A stretch of DNA of 43,309 nucleotides. Origin: Paramagnetospirillum caucaseum (GTDB taxonomy: Bacteria > Pseudomonadota > Alphaproteobacteria > Rhodospirillales > Magnetospirillaceae). Both the position numbers and the translations under genes were made by a program. Below, one piece after another: positions 1-8,970 of the stretch. The stretch spans positions 1 to 43,309 of the forward strand of contig NZ_AONQ01000039.1 of the NCBI RefSeq assembly GCF_000342045.1. Reading direction: 5' to 3'. The notes below the pieces were generated by a model. That model searched no databases. It saw only the letters and a program-made list of their open reading frames with translations, and was not told where the DNA came from. Every line of letters starts with the position of its first letter. Within the stretch, counting starts at the first letter, position 1.

Positions 1-663
1 GACCATGCCGGGCCCATGGCCGCGCCGCCCGCCGGCGCGCCGTCCGCCTCGCCGCTGCCCGGCACCGCCGCCCATCTGGCGGCCTCTTGCTCCGACCTGC
101 AGGCCCTGCGCCATGCCATGGAGAGGTTCGAGGGGCTGCCCCTGAAGCAGGCGGCCAGCTCCACCGTGTTCGGCGACGGCAACCCGGAAGCCGCCGTGAT
201 GTGCATCGGCGAGGCGCCGGGCCAGGAGGAGGACCGCCGCGGCCTGCCCTTCGTCGGGCCCAGCGGCAGACTGCTCGACCGCATGCTGGCCTCCATCGGG
301 CTGGACCGCACCACCTGCTACATCTCCAACGTGGTGCCCTGGCGCCCGCCGGCCAACCGCAAGCCCACCCCCGACGAGGTGGCGGTGTGCATGCCCTTCC
401 TCACCCGCCACATCGAGCTGGTCGACCCCCAGGTGCTGATCCTGCTGGGCGGCGCGGCCGCCGCGGCGGTGCTGGCCAAGGCCGACGGCATCAACCGCCT
501 GCGCGGCCGCTGGTTCGAGTTCAACTCGCCCGGCCTGCCCCGCCCGGTGCCGGCGCTGGCCACCTTCCACCCCGCCTATCTGCTGCGCACGCCGGAAGCC
601 AAGCGCGACGCCTGGCGCGACCTCTTGATGATCAAGCGGCGGATGGATGCGGCGCGGCATTGA
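1..663 (+). CDS. Uracil-DNA glycosylase family 4 (5' end outside window)
   Basis: This protein removes uracil from DNA, the first step of base excision repair. The visible part contains the N-terminal glycosylase motif [20 protein letters not shown] followed by [15 protein letters not shown] and the C-terminal motif HPAYLL, the arrangement of family 4 (Fe-S) uracil-DNA glycosylases. The reading frame is open to the first base of the window and alphaproteobacterial members usually carry a longer N-terminal segment, so the start most likely lies upstream; the first in-window ATG is at 16. The [4Fe-4S] cysteines are only partly visible (one in ASCSDL, one in VMCIGEAP, one in TTCYISN, one in AVCMPF). 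The stop lies 28 bp before the next gene. Family assignment is firm; completeness is not. Confidence 0.88.
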   Translation, partial: DHAGPMAAPPAGAPSASPLPGTAAHLAASCSDLQALRHAMERFEGLPLKQAASSTVFGDGNPEAAVMCIGEAPGQEEDRRGLPFVGPSGRLLDRMLASIGLDRTTCYISNVVPWRPPANRKPTPDEVAVCMPFLTRHIELVDPQVLILLGGAAAAAVLAKADGINRLRGRWFEFNSPGLPRPVPALATFHPAYLLRTPEAKRDAWRDLLMIKRRMDAARH

Positions 664-691
664 GCCGCGTCAAAACACCCTGGAGTTTTCG

Positions 692-1561
692 ATGACTGCA
701 GCTCCCCCTCTTCTAAGAACTCTTGGCGTAGACGAGAAAATTCTTGTCGTCGATATCGGCGCCAACCCTATCGACGGGGACCCGCCGTACAAAACCCTGT
801 TACGCTCCAACCACGCGCGGGTCGTCGGCTTCGAGCCCAATCCGCTGGCACTGGAAAAGCTGCAGACGCTGAAGGGCAAGGACGATCTCTACCTGCCTCA
901 TGCCGTCGGCGACGGCCGCGAACACACCCTGCACATCTGCCAGGGGCAGGGCATGACCTCCCTGCTGGAGCCCAATCCGAACATTCTCGGCATGCTCCAC
1001 GGATTTCCCGAATGGGGACGGGTGATCCGCAAGGAGCAGGTCCCCACGGTCCGCCTCGACGACATTCCCGAAACCGAGGGGGTCGATTACATCAAGATCG
1101 ACATTCAGGGCGGCGAGTTGATGGCGCTGTCGAACGCCCCCAACCGGCTTGCCGGCGCGGTGCTGATTCATACCGAGGTGGAATTCCTGCCGATGTATAT
1201 CGGCCAGCCCCTGTTCTCCGACCTCGACATCTTTCTGCGCGGCCATGGCTTCGTCTTGCACAAGTTCCATCCGCTCGCCGGACGCATGCTCCAGCCCCTG
1301 ATGCTCAACAACGACGTCTACGCCAGCGGCAACCAGATCATCTGGGCGGATGCGGTCTATTTCCGGGACATCAGCAAGATGTCGGCCATGTCGCCGGCCC
1401 AGCTGCTGAAGCTGGCCACCATCGCCCATGATTGCTACGGCTCGTTCGATCTGGCCGTCCGCCTCCTCCTGGAGCATGAACGGCAAACCGGCTCAGCCTA
1501 TGGACAACGGCTGCTCGAGGTGATGACCGGTCAGCGTCCGGGCGGCAACCGGCGGGGCTGA
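692..1561 (+). CDS. FkbM family SAM-dependent methyltransferase
   Basis: A protein of 289 residues with a methyltransferase SAM-binding start (VVDIGANPIDG, acidic E in VGFEPNP) and the FkbM-type middle motif VDYIKIDIQGGE, followed by a loop with HTEVEFLPMY. FkbM-family enzymes O-methylate small molecules or sugars; many sit in polysaccharide or glycan gene sets, but no substrate can be assigned here. The ATG at 692 is chosen because GGAG stands six bases upstream (682-685); an in-frame start at 647 would overlap the preceding glycosylase gene. The last about 60 residues are predicted helical and lie outside the methyltransferase core. The neighbours (DNA repair upstream, dnaK downstream) say nothing about its role. 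Confidence 0.85.
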   Translation: MTAAPPLLRTLGVDEKILVVDIGANPIDGDPPYKTLLRSNHARVVGFEPNPLALEKLQTLKGKDDLYLPHAVGDGREHTLHICQGQGMTSLLEPNPNILGMLHGFPEWGRVIRKEQVPTVRLDDIPETEGVDYIKIDIQGGELMALSNAPNRLAGAVLIHTEVEFLPMYIGQPLFSDLDIFLRGHGFVLHKFHPLAGRMLQPLMLNNDVYASGNQIIWADAVYFRDISKMSAMSPAQLLKLATIAHDCYGSFDLAVRLLLEHERQTGSAYGQRLLEVMTGQRPGGNRRG

Positions 1562-1589
1562 TTGCCGGGGTCCTCCATCATTTTCCCAA

Positions 1590-1617
1590 GTTGCACACGC
1601 CCCATGCCGCCCTATAT
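1590..1617 (+). promoter_or_regulatory. Putative RpoH (heat-shock sigma factor) promoter of dnaKJ
   Basis: GTTG at 1590-1593, a 17-bp gap, and CCTATAT at 1611-1617 match the alphaproteobacterial RpoH consensus CTTG-N17/18-CYTATNT at all but the first base. It lies about 125 bp before the dnaK start, the expected position for heat-shock control. No CIRCE inverted repeat was seen between here and dnaK. Confidence 0.6.
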
Positions 1618-1740
1618 AACGCCGGTGGGTCGAAATTGGTGCGGCCCGGCAATTGATGGATTCAACCCGGATGGGGATTCCGGGGCGGCTGCTGATGCTT
1701 CAGGGCCGCCGGGATCTGCCGAACTTAGATGAGGACAGTC

Positions 1741-3663
<1,923 letters not shown>

Positions 3664-3681
3664 CAGCCTGTTTGTAGATCC

Positions 3682-3714
3682 GGGGACCGGCGGCGGTGAA
3701 ATGCCGCCGGCCCC
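3682..3714 (+). terminator. Hairpin between dnaK and dnaJ (attenuator or processing site)
   Basis: GGGG-A-CCGGCGGC (3682-3694) pairs with GCCGCCGGCCCC (3703-3714), giving a 12-bp stem with one bulged A and an 8-base loop. No T-run follows, so it is more likely a partial terminator, RNA processing site or 3' stabiliser that sets the DnaK:DnaJ ratio than a full terminator. The role is inferred; the structure is seen. Confidence 0.5.
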
Positions 3715-3732
3715 AATTCGGATGCGAAAGCC

Positions 3733-4881
3733 ATGAGCAAGCAGGATTATTACGAACTTCTGGGCGTCGAGAAGGGCGCCACCGGCGACGACATCAAGAA
3801 GGCCTACCGCAAGCAGGCCATGCAGTTCCACCCGGACCGCAATCCGGGCAACGCCGATGCCGAGCAGAAGTTCAAGGAAATCAACGAAGCCTACGACGTG
3901 CTGAAGGACGAGCAGAAGCGTGCCGCCTATGACCGCTTCGGCCATGCCGCCTTCGAACAGGGCGGCCCCGGAGCCGGTGGCGGCGGTGGCTTTGGCGGTT
4001 TCGGCGGCGGCGGCTTCTCCGACATCTTCGACGAGATGTTCGGCGAGTTCATGGGCGGCGGCCGGCGCGGCCAGGCCTCGGGCCGCGGCGCCGATTTGCG
4101 CTATAATATGGACATCAGCCTGGAAGACGCCTTCGGCGGCAAGGCCGCCACCGTCAAGGTGCCGTCCAGCGCGCCTTGCGAGGATTGCAAGGGTACCGGC
4201 GGCAAGGACGGCGCCCAACCGGTCACCTGCTCGGGCTGCAACGGCCACGGCAAGGTCCGCCAGCAGCAGGGCTTCTTCACCATCGAACGCACCTGCCCCA
4301 CCTGCCAGGGCATGGGCAAGATCATCAAGGACCCCTGCCGGTCCTGCGGCGGCTCGGGCCGCACCCGCAAGGAAAAGACCCTGTCGGTCAACATCCCGGC
4401 CGGCGTCGAGGACGGCACCCGCATCCGTCTGGCCGGCGAGGGCGAGGCCGGCATGCGCGGCGCGCCGCCCGGCGACCTGTACATCTTCCTGTCCATCGCC
4501 GCCCACCGCATCTTCCAGCGCGACGGCGCCAACATCTTCTGCCGGGTGCCCATCCCCATGACCACGGCGGCGCTCGGCGGCACCATCGAGGTCCCCACCA
4601 TCGACGGTTCCAAGGCCAAGGTCACCATCCCGGAAGGCACCCAGTCGGGCCACCAGTTCCGCCTGCGGAACAAGGGCATGAGCGTCCTGCGCTCCCCGGC
4701 CCGCGGCGATATGTTCATCCAGGCCATGGTGGAAACCCCGGTCGCCCTGACCAAGCGCCAGAAGGAACTCCTCCAGGAGTTCAACGACGCCGGCGAGGGC
4801 GAGAAGGCCAAGAACTCCCCCGAAAGCCAGGGCTTCTTCGCCAAGGTCAAGGAACTCTGGGAAGACTTGAAGGAAGGCTGA
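3733..4881 (+). CDS. dnaJ: Co-chaperone DnaJ (Hsp40)
   Basis: Type I Hsp40 of 382 residues that delivers substrates to DnaK and stimulates its ATPase. The J domain occupies residues 1-70 with the essential HPD at 33-35, followed by a Gly/Phe-rich linker (about 78-105). Four zinc-binding CxxCxGxG repeats follow from residue 149: [24 protein letters not shown] and CRSCGGSG. The C-terminal substrate-binding domain ends near residue 360. All key residues are intact. It is co-transcribed with dnaK. Confidence 0.99.
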   Translation: MSKQDYYELLGVEKGATGDDIKKAYRKQAMQFHPDRNPGNADAEQKFKEINEAYDVLKDEQKRAAYDRFGHAAFEQGGPGAGGGGGFGGFGGGGFSDIFDEMFGEFMGGGRRGQASGRGADLRYNMDISLEDAFGGKAATVKVPSSAPCEDCKGTGGKDGAQPVTCSGCNGHGKVRQQQGFFTIERTCPTCQGMGKIIKDPCRSCGGSGRTRKEKTLSVNIPAGVEDGTRIRLAGEGEAGMRGAPPGDLYIFLSIAAHRIFQRDGANIFCRVPIPMTTAALGGTIEVPTIDGSKAKVTIPEGTQSGHQFRLRNKGMSVLRSPARGDMFIQAMVETPVALTKRQKELLQEFNDAGEGEKAKNSPESQGFFAKVKELWEDLKEG

Positions 4882-4897
4882 CGACCGCCCGGTCACT

Positions 4898-4966
4898 CCC
4901 TCTCCCGCGAGCGGGAGAGGGTCGGGGGGAGGGTCCTTTCTTTGCGAAGGGACTCGTCCCTTCGCA
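4898..4966. repeat. Two adjacent perfect hairpins (dispersed-repeat type, likely terminator)
   Basis: CCCTCTCCCG-CGAG-CGGGAGAGGG (4898-4921) and TGCGAAGGGA-CTCG-TCCCTTCGCA (4943-4966) are two perfect 10-bp stems with 4-base loops downstream of dnaJ. The first resembles the C-T-C-C-C-rich palindromic repeats scattered between genes in many proteobacterial genomes (recalled, not searched). Together they probably end dnaKJ transcription; neither has a T-run. Confidence 0.55.
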
Positions 4967-5007
4967 TGAAAGCCCCCCCATGCTATAAGTGACTAACATG
5001 TTGGTCA
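4961..5007 (+). promoter_or_regulatory. Toxin-antitoxin promoter with palindromic operator
   Basis: A -35-like TTCGCA (4961-4966), 17 bp, and a -10-like TATAAG (4984-4989) precede the antitoxin gene. Immediately downstream, 4990-5007 reads TGACTAACATGTTGGTCA, an 18-bp inverted repeat with one mismatched pair. Its place between the -10 and the antitoxin ATG fits an operator for autorepression by the antitoxin or the toxin-antitoxin complex. Confidence 0.55.
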
Positions 5008-5020
5008 TGAGGCCCGCGCC

Positions 5021-5263
5021 ATGAACTCCATCAATCTTGCCGATGCCAAGGCTCATCTGTCCGAACTGGTCGCCCTGGCCGAGGCGGGCGAGGACGTCTG
5101 CATCATGCGGCGGGGCAAGCCGGTGGCGCGCCTGACCTCCGCTGGGGCACCGAAAAAGCCGGTCAGCCTGGCGGAGTTGCGGGCGGTGACCGAGGCCATG
5201 GTGCCCCAGGCCGAGCCGGCGGGTGACTTCATGCGGCGGCTGCGCGACGAGAGCCGCTATTGA
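5021..5263 (+). CDS. Type II antitoxin, Phd/YefM family
   Basis: An 80-residue protein starting [20 protein letters not shown], with the Phd/YefM DNA-binding fold continued by [17 protein letters not shown]. The C-terminal 35 residues are the variable toxin-binding tail. The ATG at 5021 follows GAGG (5009-5012). The stop codon TGA overlaps the TTG start of the PIN toxin gene, a translational coupling typical of such pairs. It should neutralise the toxin and repress the operon through the palindrome at 4990-5007. The pairing of a Phd-like antitoxin with a VapC-type toxin is common. Confidence 0.88.
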   Translation: MNSINLADAKAHLSELVALAEAGEDVCIMRRGKPVARLTSAGAPKKPVSLAELRAVTEAMVPQAEPAGDFMRRLRDESRY

Positions 5264-5685
5264 AATACTACCTCGATACCTCGCTGCTGGTGGCCGCCCT
5301 GACCAATGAGGCCGCCACGCAGCGGGTGCAGGCGTGGCTGGCCGCGCAAGACCCGGAAGCCCTGCTGGTCAGCGACTGGGTGGTGACCGAGTTTTCCTCG
5401 GCCCTATCCATCAAGGTGCGGACCGGTCAGCTGAGTTCGGAGCATCGCGCCGCCTCCTTGGCCCTGTTTACCGGGCTGGCGGCCGAATCCTTCGCCGTCC
5501 TTCCCGTCACCAGCGCTCATTTCCACGCGGCGGCCCGGTTCGCCGACCAGTATGCCCTGGCCTTGCGGGCGGAAGACGCCCTGCATCTGGCGGTGACACG
5601 GGACAGCGGGGCGACGCTGTGCACCCTTGACCAGCGGCTGGCGGAAAGCGGCGCCATGCTTGGCATCGCCACCCTGCGGCCATAG
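5260..5685 (+). CDS. VapC-type PIN-domain ribonuclease toxin
   Basis: A 141-residue PIN-domain protein. It begins [14 protein letters not shown], giving the first catalytic Asp (residue 6). The conserved Glu is in VVTEFSSAL, the next acidic residues are in [10 protein letters not shown] and the last is in LCTLDQRLA. VapC toxins cut tRNA or rRNA when free of antitoxin. The start is a TTG at 5260 that shares bases with the antitoxin stop; no in-frame ATG gives a complete N-terminus. All four acidic positions appear intact, so it is probably active. The target RNA cannot be told from sequence. Confidence 0.87.
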   Translation: MKYYLDTSLLVAALTNEAATQRVQAWLAAQDPEALLVSDWVVTEFSSALSIKVRTGQLSSEHRAASLALFTGLAAESFAVLPVTSAHFHAAARFADQYALALRAEDALHLAVTRDSGATLCTLDQRLAESGAMLGIATLRP

Positions 5686-5744
5686 GCCATGGGTTGCCCC
5701 AGGGGCCAAGCCGTGTCATCTTCGGGCCGTTCGGGAGAAGCGCC

Positions 5745-6470
5745 GTGCGGCATCGCCCTCGTGGGGAAAACATCATCCGGTTCGACAGCGTCGGCCTGCG
5801 CTACGGCTTGGGGCCGGAGGTGCTGCAGGACGTCACCTTCAAGCTGCCGGCCGGATCGTTCCATTTTCTGACCGGGCCGTCGGGCGCCGGCAAATCCTCG
5901 TTGCTGCGCCTGATGTATCTCGGCCTGCGGCCGACGCGCGGGCGGGTGGTGCTGTTCGACCGCGACATCGCCGCCACCAAGCGCTATGAGCTGCCGGCGC
6001 TGCGCCGCCGCATCGGGGTGGTGTTCCAGGATTTCCGCCTGCTCGACCACATGACCGCCCTGGACAACGTCGCGCTGCCGCTCCGGGTGCGCGGCGTCAA
6101 GGAATCCGAGATCCGCCGCCATGTGCCCGAACTGCTGTCCTGGGTGGGGCTGGCCGATCACCTGGGGGCCAAGCCCTCGACCCTGTCGGGCGGACAGAAG
6201 CAGCGCGTCGCCATCGCCCGCGCGGTGATCGGGCGTCCCGACCTGCTGCTGGCCGATGAACCCACCGGCAACGTGGACGACCACATCGCCATGCGGCTGA
6301 TGTACCTGTTCGAGGAGTTGAACAAGCTGGGCACCACCATCGTGGTGGCCACCCACAACGAGCTGCTGGTCCAGCGCTTCGCCCACCTGCCCCGCCTGCA
6401 CATCGAGCACGGCATGGTCACCACCCTGCAGCAGGAGCCGGCGGCGGTGGACGATCTGGAGGCGGAGTGA
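5745..6470 (+). CDS. ftsE: Cell division ATP-binding protein FtsE
   Basis: ATPase of the FtsEX ABC-type complex at the divisome, which drives periplasmic peptidoglycan hydrolases through FtsX. It shows Walker A GPSGAGKSS, the Q-loop region VVFQDFRLLDHMTALDNVALP, signature LSGGQKQRVAIARA, Walker B LLLADEPTGN and switch His in VATHNELLV. The GTG at 5745 is preferred because GGGAGAAG lies just upstream, giving 241 residues; an ATG at 5694 in the same frame would add 17 residues without family similarity, and the conserved part begins only at IIRFDSVGLRYG. Its stop overlaps the ftsX start. Confidence 0.93.
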   Translation: MRHRPRGENIIRFDSVGLRYGLGPEVLQDVTFKLPAGSFHFLTGPSGAGKSSLLRLMYLGLRPTRGRVVLFDRDIAATKRYELPALRRRIGVVFQDFRLLDHMTALDNVALPLRVRGVKESEIRRHVPELLSWVGLADHLGAKPSTLSGGQKQRVAIARAVIGRPDLLLADEPTGNVDDHIAMRLMYLFEELNKLGTTIVVATHNELLVQRFAHLPRLHIEHGMVTTLQQEPAAVDDLEAE

Positions 6471-7366
6471 TGCTTTTTAAGCGCCGCCATTCCGACCTGC
6501 CGCTGGCCGGCGACGCCACCTCGCGCTTCCTGCCCTGGCTGGTGGCGCTGATGGTGTTCCTGTCGTCCATGGCGGTGGCCGGGGCCTTCGTCATCGGCGC
6601 GGTGATCGAGCGCTGGGACCGCGACGTGTCGGGTACCCTGACCGTGCAGGTGCTGCCGGCCGGCGGCGAGCACACCGACGCGGTGACCGAGGAGCGGGTC
6701 AATTCCGCCATCGACGTCATGCGCAAGGTGCCGGGCGTGCTGGCGGTCCGCGCCCTGGACAAGAAGCGGACCCTGGCCCTGCTCGAGCCCTGGCTGGGCA
6801 GCACCGAGATGGTCCAGGACATGCCGCTGCCCCGGCTGATCGACGTCACCATCGACCCCGAATCCCGCATCGACCTGGCCGAGGTGGCGCTGCGCCTGGG
6901 CCGCGCCGTACCCGGCGCCTCGCTGGACGACCACCGGGTATGGTTGTCGCGCCTGATCAACCTGTCGCGCACCATGCAATGGGTGGCGGTGATCGTCGTC
7001 GTGCTGATCGGCATGGTGACCTCGGCCACCGTGGTCTACGCCACCCGCACCGGCATGGCGGTGCATCACGGCATCATCGAGGTCCTGCACCTGATCGGCG
7101 CCCATGACGACTACATCGCCCGGCAGTTCGCCGACCGCGCCTTCGCCTTAGGGATCGCCGGCGGGCTGATGGGCCTGGGCCTCGCCGTGCCGGCGCTGAC
7201 GGCCATCGGCTGGGCGGCGCGGCGCCTCGAAGGCGGTTTCCTGCCCAGCCTCAGCCTGCCGGTGCTGGGCTATGTGGCCATCGGCCTGCTGCCGCTGCTG
7301 GCCGCCTCCCTCGCCATGCTGACGGCGCGGCTCACCGTCCACGGCACCCTGGCCAAGATGCCATGA
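6470..7366 (+). CDS. ftsX: Cell division protein FtsX (ABC transporter permease)
   Basis: Membrane partner of FtsE, 298 residues. A first membrane segment lies at about residues 20-45 (FLPWLVALMVFLSSMAVAG), a periplasmic domain at about 50-165, then three more segments (WVAVIVVVLIGMVTSATVVY, FALGIAGGLMGLGLAV, VLGYVAIGLLPLLAASLAM), the four-segment FtsX topology. The ATG at 6470 overlaps the ftsE TGA by one base (TGATG); a GTG directly before it is also in frame. The end overlaps the DUF218 gene by four bases, suggesting one transcript ftsE-ftsX-DUF218-plsC. Confidence 0.93.
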   Translation: MLFKRRHSDLPLAGDATSRFLPWLVALMVFLSSMAVAGAFVIGAVIERWDRDVSGTLTVQVLPAGGEHTDAVTEERVNSAIDVMRKVPGVLAVRALDKKRTLALLEPWLGSTEMVQDMPLPRLIDVTIDPESRIDLAEVALRLGRAVPGASLDDHRVWLSRLINLSRTMQWVAVIVVVLIGMVTSATVVYATRTGMAVHHGIIEVLHLIGAHDDYIARQFADRAFALGIAGGLMGLGLAVPALTAIGWAARRLEGGFLPSLSLPVLGYVAIGLLPLLAASLAMLTARLTVHGTLAKMP

Positions 7367-7983
7367 GCGGCGCCGGCCTGCGCCGCTTCGCCGTCCATGC
7401 CGCGGTGGCCGCCGGCGTGGCGGTCGGCGCCTGGGGCGGCGGGCTGCTGTGGTTCGCCGCCGATCTGGCGGCGCGGGTCGAGGACGGCGCCACCGTCACC
7501 GATTCCGTGGTGGTGCTGACCGGCGGGGCCGACCGGCTGGAGGCCGGCGTGGCGCTGCTGGAGGCCGGCAAGGGCGGCAAGCTGTTCGTCTCGGGCGTCC
7601 ACAAGGGGGTCGACCTGCCCGAATTGCTGCGCCAGCCCCATATGGCCGGGGAAAAGGTCCGCTGCTGCATCGTGCTGGGCCATGCCGCCGACGACACGGT
7701 GGGCAACGCCGCCGAAACCGCCGCCTGGATGCGGCGCGAGGGCTTTTCCTCGCTGCGCCTGGTGACGGCGGCCTATCACATGCGCCGCGCCCTGCTGGAA
7801 TTCCGCCGCGCCATGCCCGACGCCGCCATCGTCGCCCACCCGGTGTTCCCCGACGCCTTCAAGCGGGACCAGTGGTGGCGCTGGCCCGGCACCGCCCACC
7901 TGCTGGCGGTGGAGTACACCAAGTATCTGGCGGCGCTGGCCCGGCCGCTGTTCGCCCCCAAGAAATCCGAGAGGAAGCCGTGA
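7363..7983 (+). CDS. YdcF/ElyC-like DUF218 protein
   Basis: A 206-residue protein with one N-terminal membrane segment (about 8-32) and a DUF218 domain: DSVVVLTGGADRLEAGVALL, then NAAETAAWMRREGFSSLRLV and TAAYHMRRALLEFRRAMP. DUF218 proteins such as ElyC and SanA act at the envelope, and ElyC has been linked to peptidoglycan and lipid-carrier metabolism; the enzymatic role is unsettled. Position between ftsX and plsC with overlaps of four bases at both ends supports an envelope function. Confidence 0.82.
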   Translation: MSGAGLRRFAVHAAVAAGVAVGAWGGGLLWFAADLAARVEDGATVTDSVVVLTGGADRLEAGVALLEAGKGGKLFVSGVHKGVDLPELLRQPHMAGEKVRCCIVLGHAADDTVGNAAETAAWMRREGFSSLRLVTAAYHMRRALLEFRRAMPDAAIVAHPVFPDAFKRDQWWRWPGTAHLLAVEYTKYLAALARPLFAPKKSERKP

Positions 7984-8711
7984 CCGTTCTCCGTTCCGCC
8001 CTGTTCATCGTCTTCATCTGGATCTGGACCCTGATCCTGTCGATCCTCTACCTGCCGCTGCTGCTCCTGCCGCGCAGGGCCATGCTGCCGGCGGCCCGGT
8101 TCTGGCTGGGCGGCGTCTTGGGGGCGCTGCGCGTGCTGGCCGGGCTGTCGTGGGAATTGCGCGGCGCCGAAAATCTGCCCGCCGGGCCGCTGATCATCGC
8201 GTCCAAGCACCAATCGGCCTTCGAGACCTTCGTCTTCCACCTGCTGCTGGGCGACCCCGCCTATATCCTGAAGCGCGAGCTGTTGTGGATACCTTTCTTC
8301 GGCTGGTACCTGGGCAAGACCGGGGTGATCGCCATCGACCGCTCGGCGGGAACCAAGGCGCTGAAGGCCATGGTCAAGGGCGCCGAGGAGGCGGTGGCCG
8401 CGAACCGCCCGGTGGTGATCTTCCCCGAAGGCACCCGCGCCGCCCCCGGCGCCAAGCTGCCCTACCATTCCGGCGTGGCCATGCTCTATGGCGCGCTGAA
8501 GGTGCCGGTGGTGCCCATCGCCTTGAATTCCGGGCTGTTCTGGCGCCGCCGCGGCTTCGCCAAGAAGCCCGGCACCCTGACCCTCGAGGCGCTGGAGCCC
8601 ATCGCCCCCGGCATGGACCGCAAGGCCTTCATGGCCGAGCTGGAGACGCGCATCGAGACCGCCACCGACCGGCTGGTCGCCGAGGCGCGGGAGCGTCACC
8701 CCGGATTGTGA
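7980..8711 (+). CDS. plsC: 1-acyl-sn-glycerol-3-phosphate acyltransferase
   Basis: Converts lysophosphatidic acid to phosphatidic acid in the inner membrane. The 243-residue protein has an N-terminal membrane stretch (ALFIVFIWIWTLILSILYLP), the acyltransferase motif I as HQSAFE (an Hx4E variant of the usual Hx4D), motif II GVIAIDRS, motif III FPEGTRAAPG and motif IV VPVVPIALNSG. The start is a GTG at 7980 overlapping the TGA of the gene before. A second PlsC-family gene in this window (26747-27556) sits with olsB, so this copy is the better candidate for general phospholipid synthesis. Confidence 0.92.
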   Translation: MTVLRSALFIVFIWIWTLILSILYLPLLLLPRRAMLPAARFWLGGVLGALRVLAGLSWELRGAENLPAGPLIIASKHQSAFETFVFHLLLGDPAYILKRELLWIPFFGWYLGKTGVIAIDRSAGTKALKAMVKGAEEAVAANRPVVIFPEGTRAAPGAKLPYHSGVAMLYGALKVPVVPIALNSGLFWRRRGFAKKPGTLTLEALEPIAPGMDRKAFMAELETRIETATDRLVAEARERHPGL

Positions 8712-8724
8712 CCCCTTGTCCCCG

Positions 8725-8747
8725 GCGGGTGGGAAAGCCCCGCCCGC
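8725..8747 (+). terminator. Hairpin after plsC
   Basis: GCGGGTGGG (8725-8733) and CCCGCCCGC (8739-8747) form a 9-bp stem with one G-U pair and a five-base loop, 14 bp after the plsC stop. No T-run follows. Possible terminator of the ftsEX-plsC transcript. Confidence 0.35.
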
Positions 8748-8819
8748 TGTGGATAAGCCTGTGGATGGCGGCGGGGATGAATTCCATCCCCAGCCCCTGC
8801 CCCTGAATCCCGGGGATAA
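8748..8819. promoter_or_regulatory. DnaA-box cluster upstream of nrdJ
   Basis: TGTGGATAA at 8748-8756 is the exact reverse complement of the DnaA box TTATCCACA. A second copy at 8760-8768 (TGTGGATGG) differs at two bases, twelve bases further on. CGGGGATAA at 8811-8819 also differs at two. A 19-bp imperfect palindrome (GGGGATG at 8773-8779, CATCCCC at 8785-8791) sits between. The cluster precedes a ribonucleotide reductase gene, and DnaA control of nrdAB is known in E. coli. Control here is inferred. Confidence 0.4.
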
Positions 8820-8970
8820 CCGGATTCGAAACGCGATTCCAAGGAGTTGGCCCGGCCCAACCCTGTTGGTACAAAAAAAGAACGCTGCCCATTGATTCTC
8901 CACCCCCGCGAGTCCTAGACTTGGGGCGGAAAGCCCTGTCGCAAGGGCGCGGAAGAAGAAAGACGGGTCG

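Noticed and set aside
4898-4966. Small RNA gene downstream of dnaJ
   Set aside because: Two hairpins are present, but no separate promoter precedes them and terminators or dispersed repeats explain them.
8712-8970. B12 riboswitch before nrdJ
   Set aside because: No B12-box-like conserved core or suitable multi-stem structure could be identified in the 259 bp.
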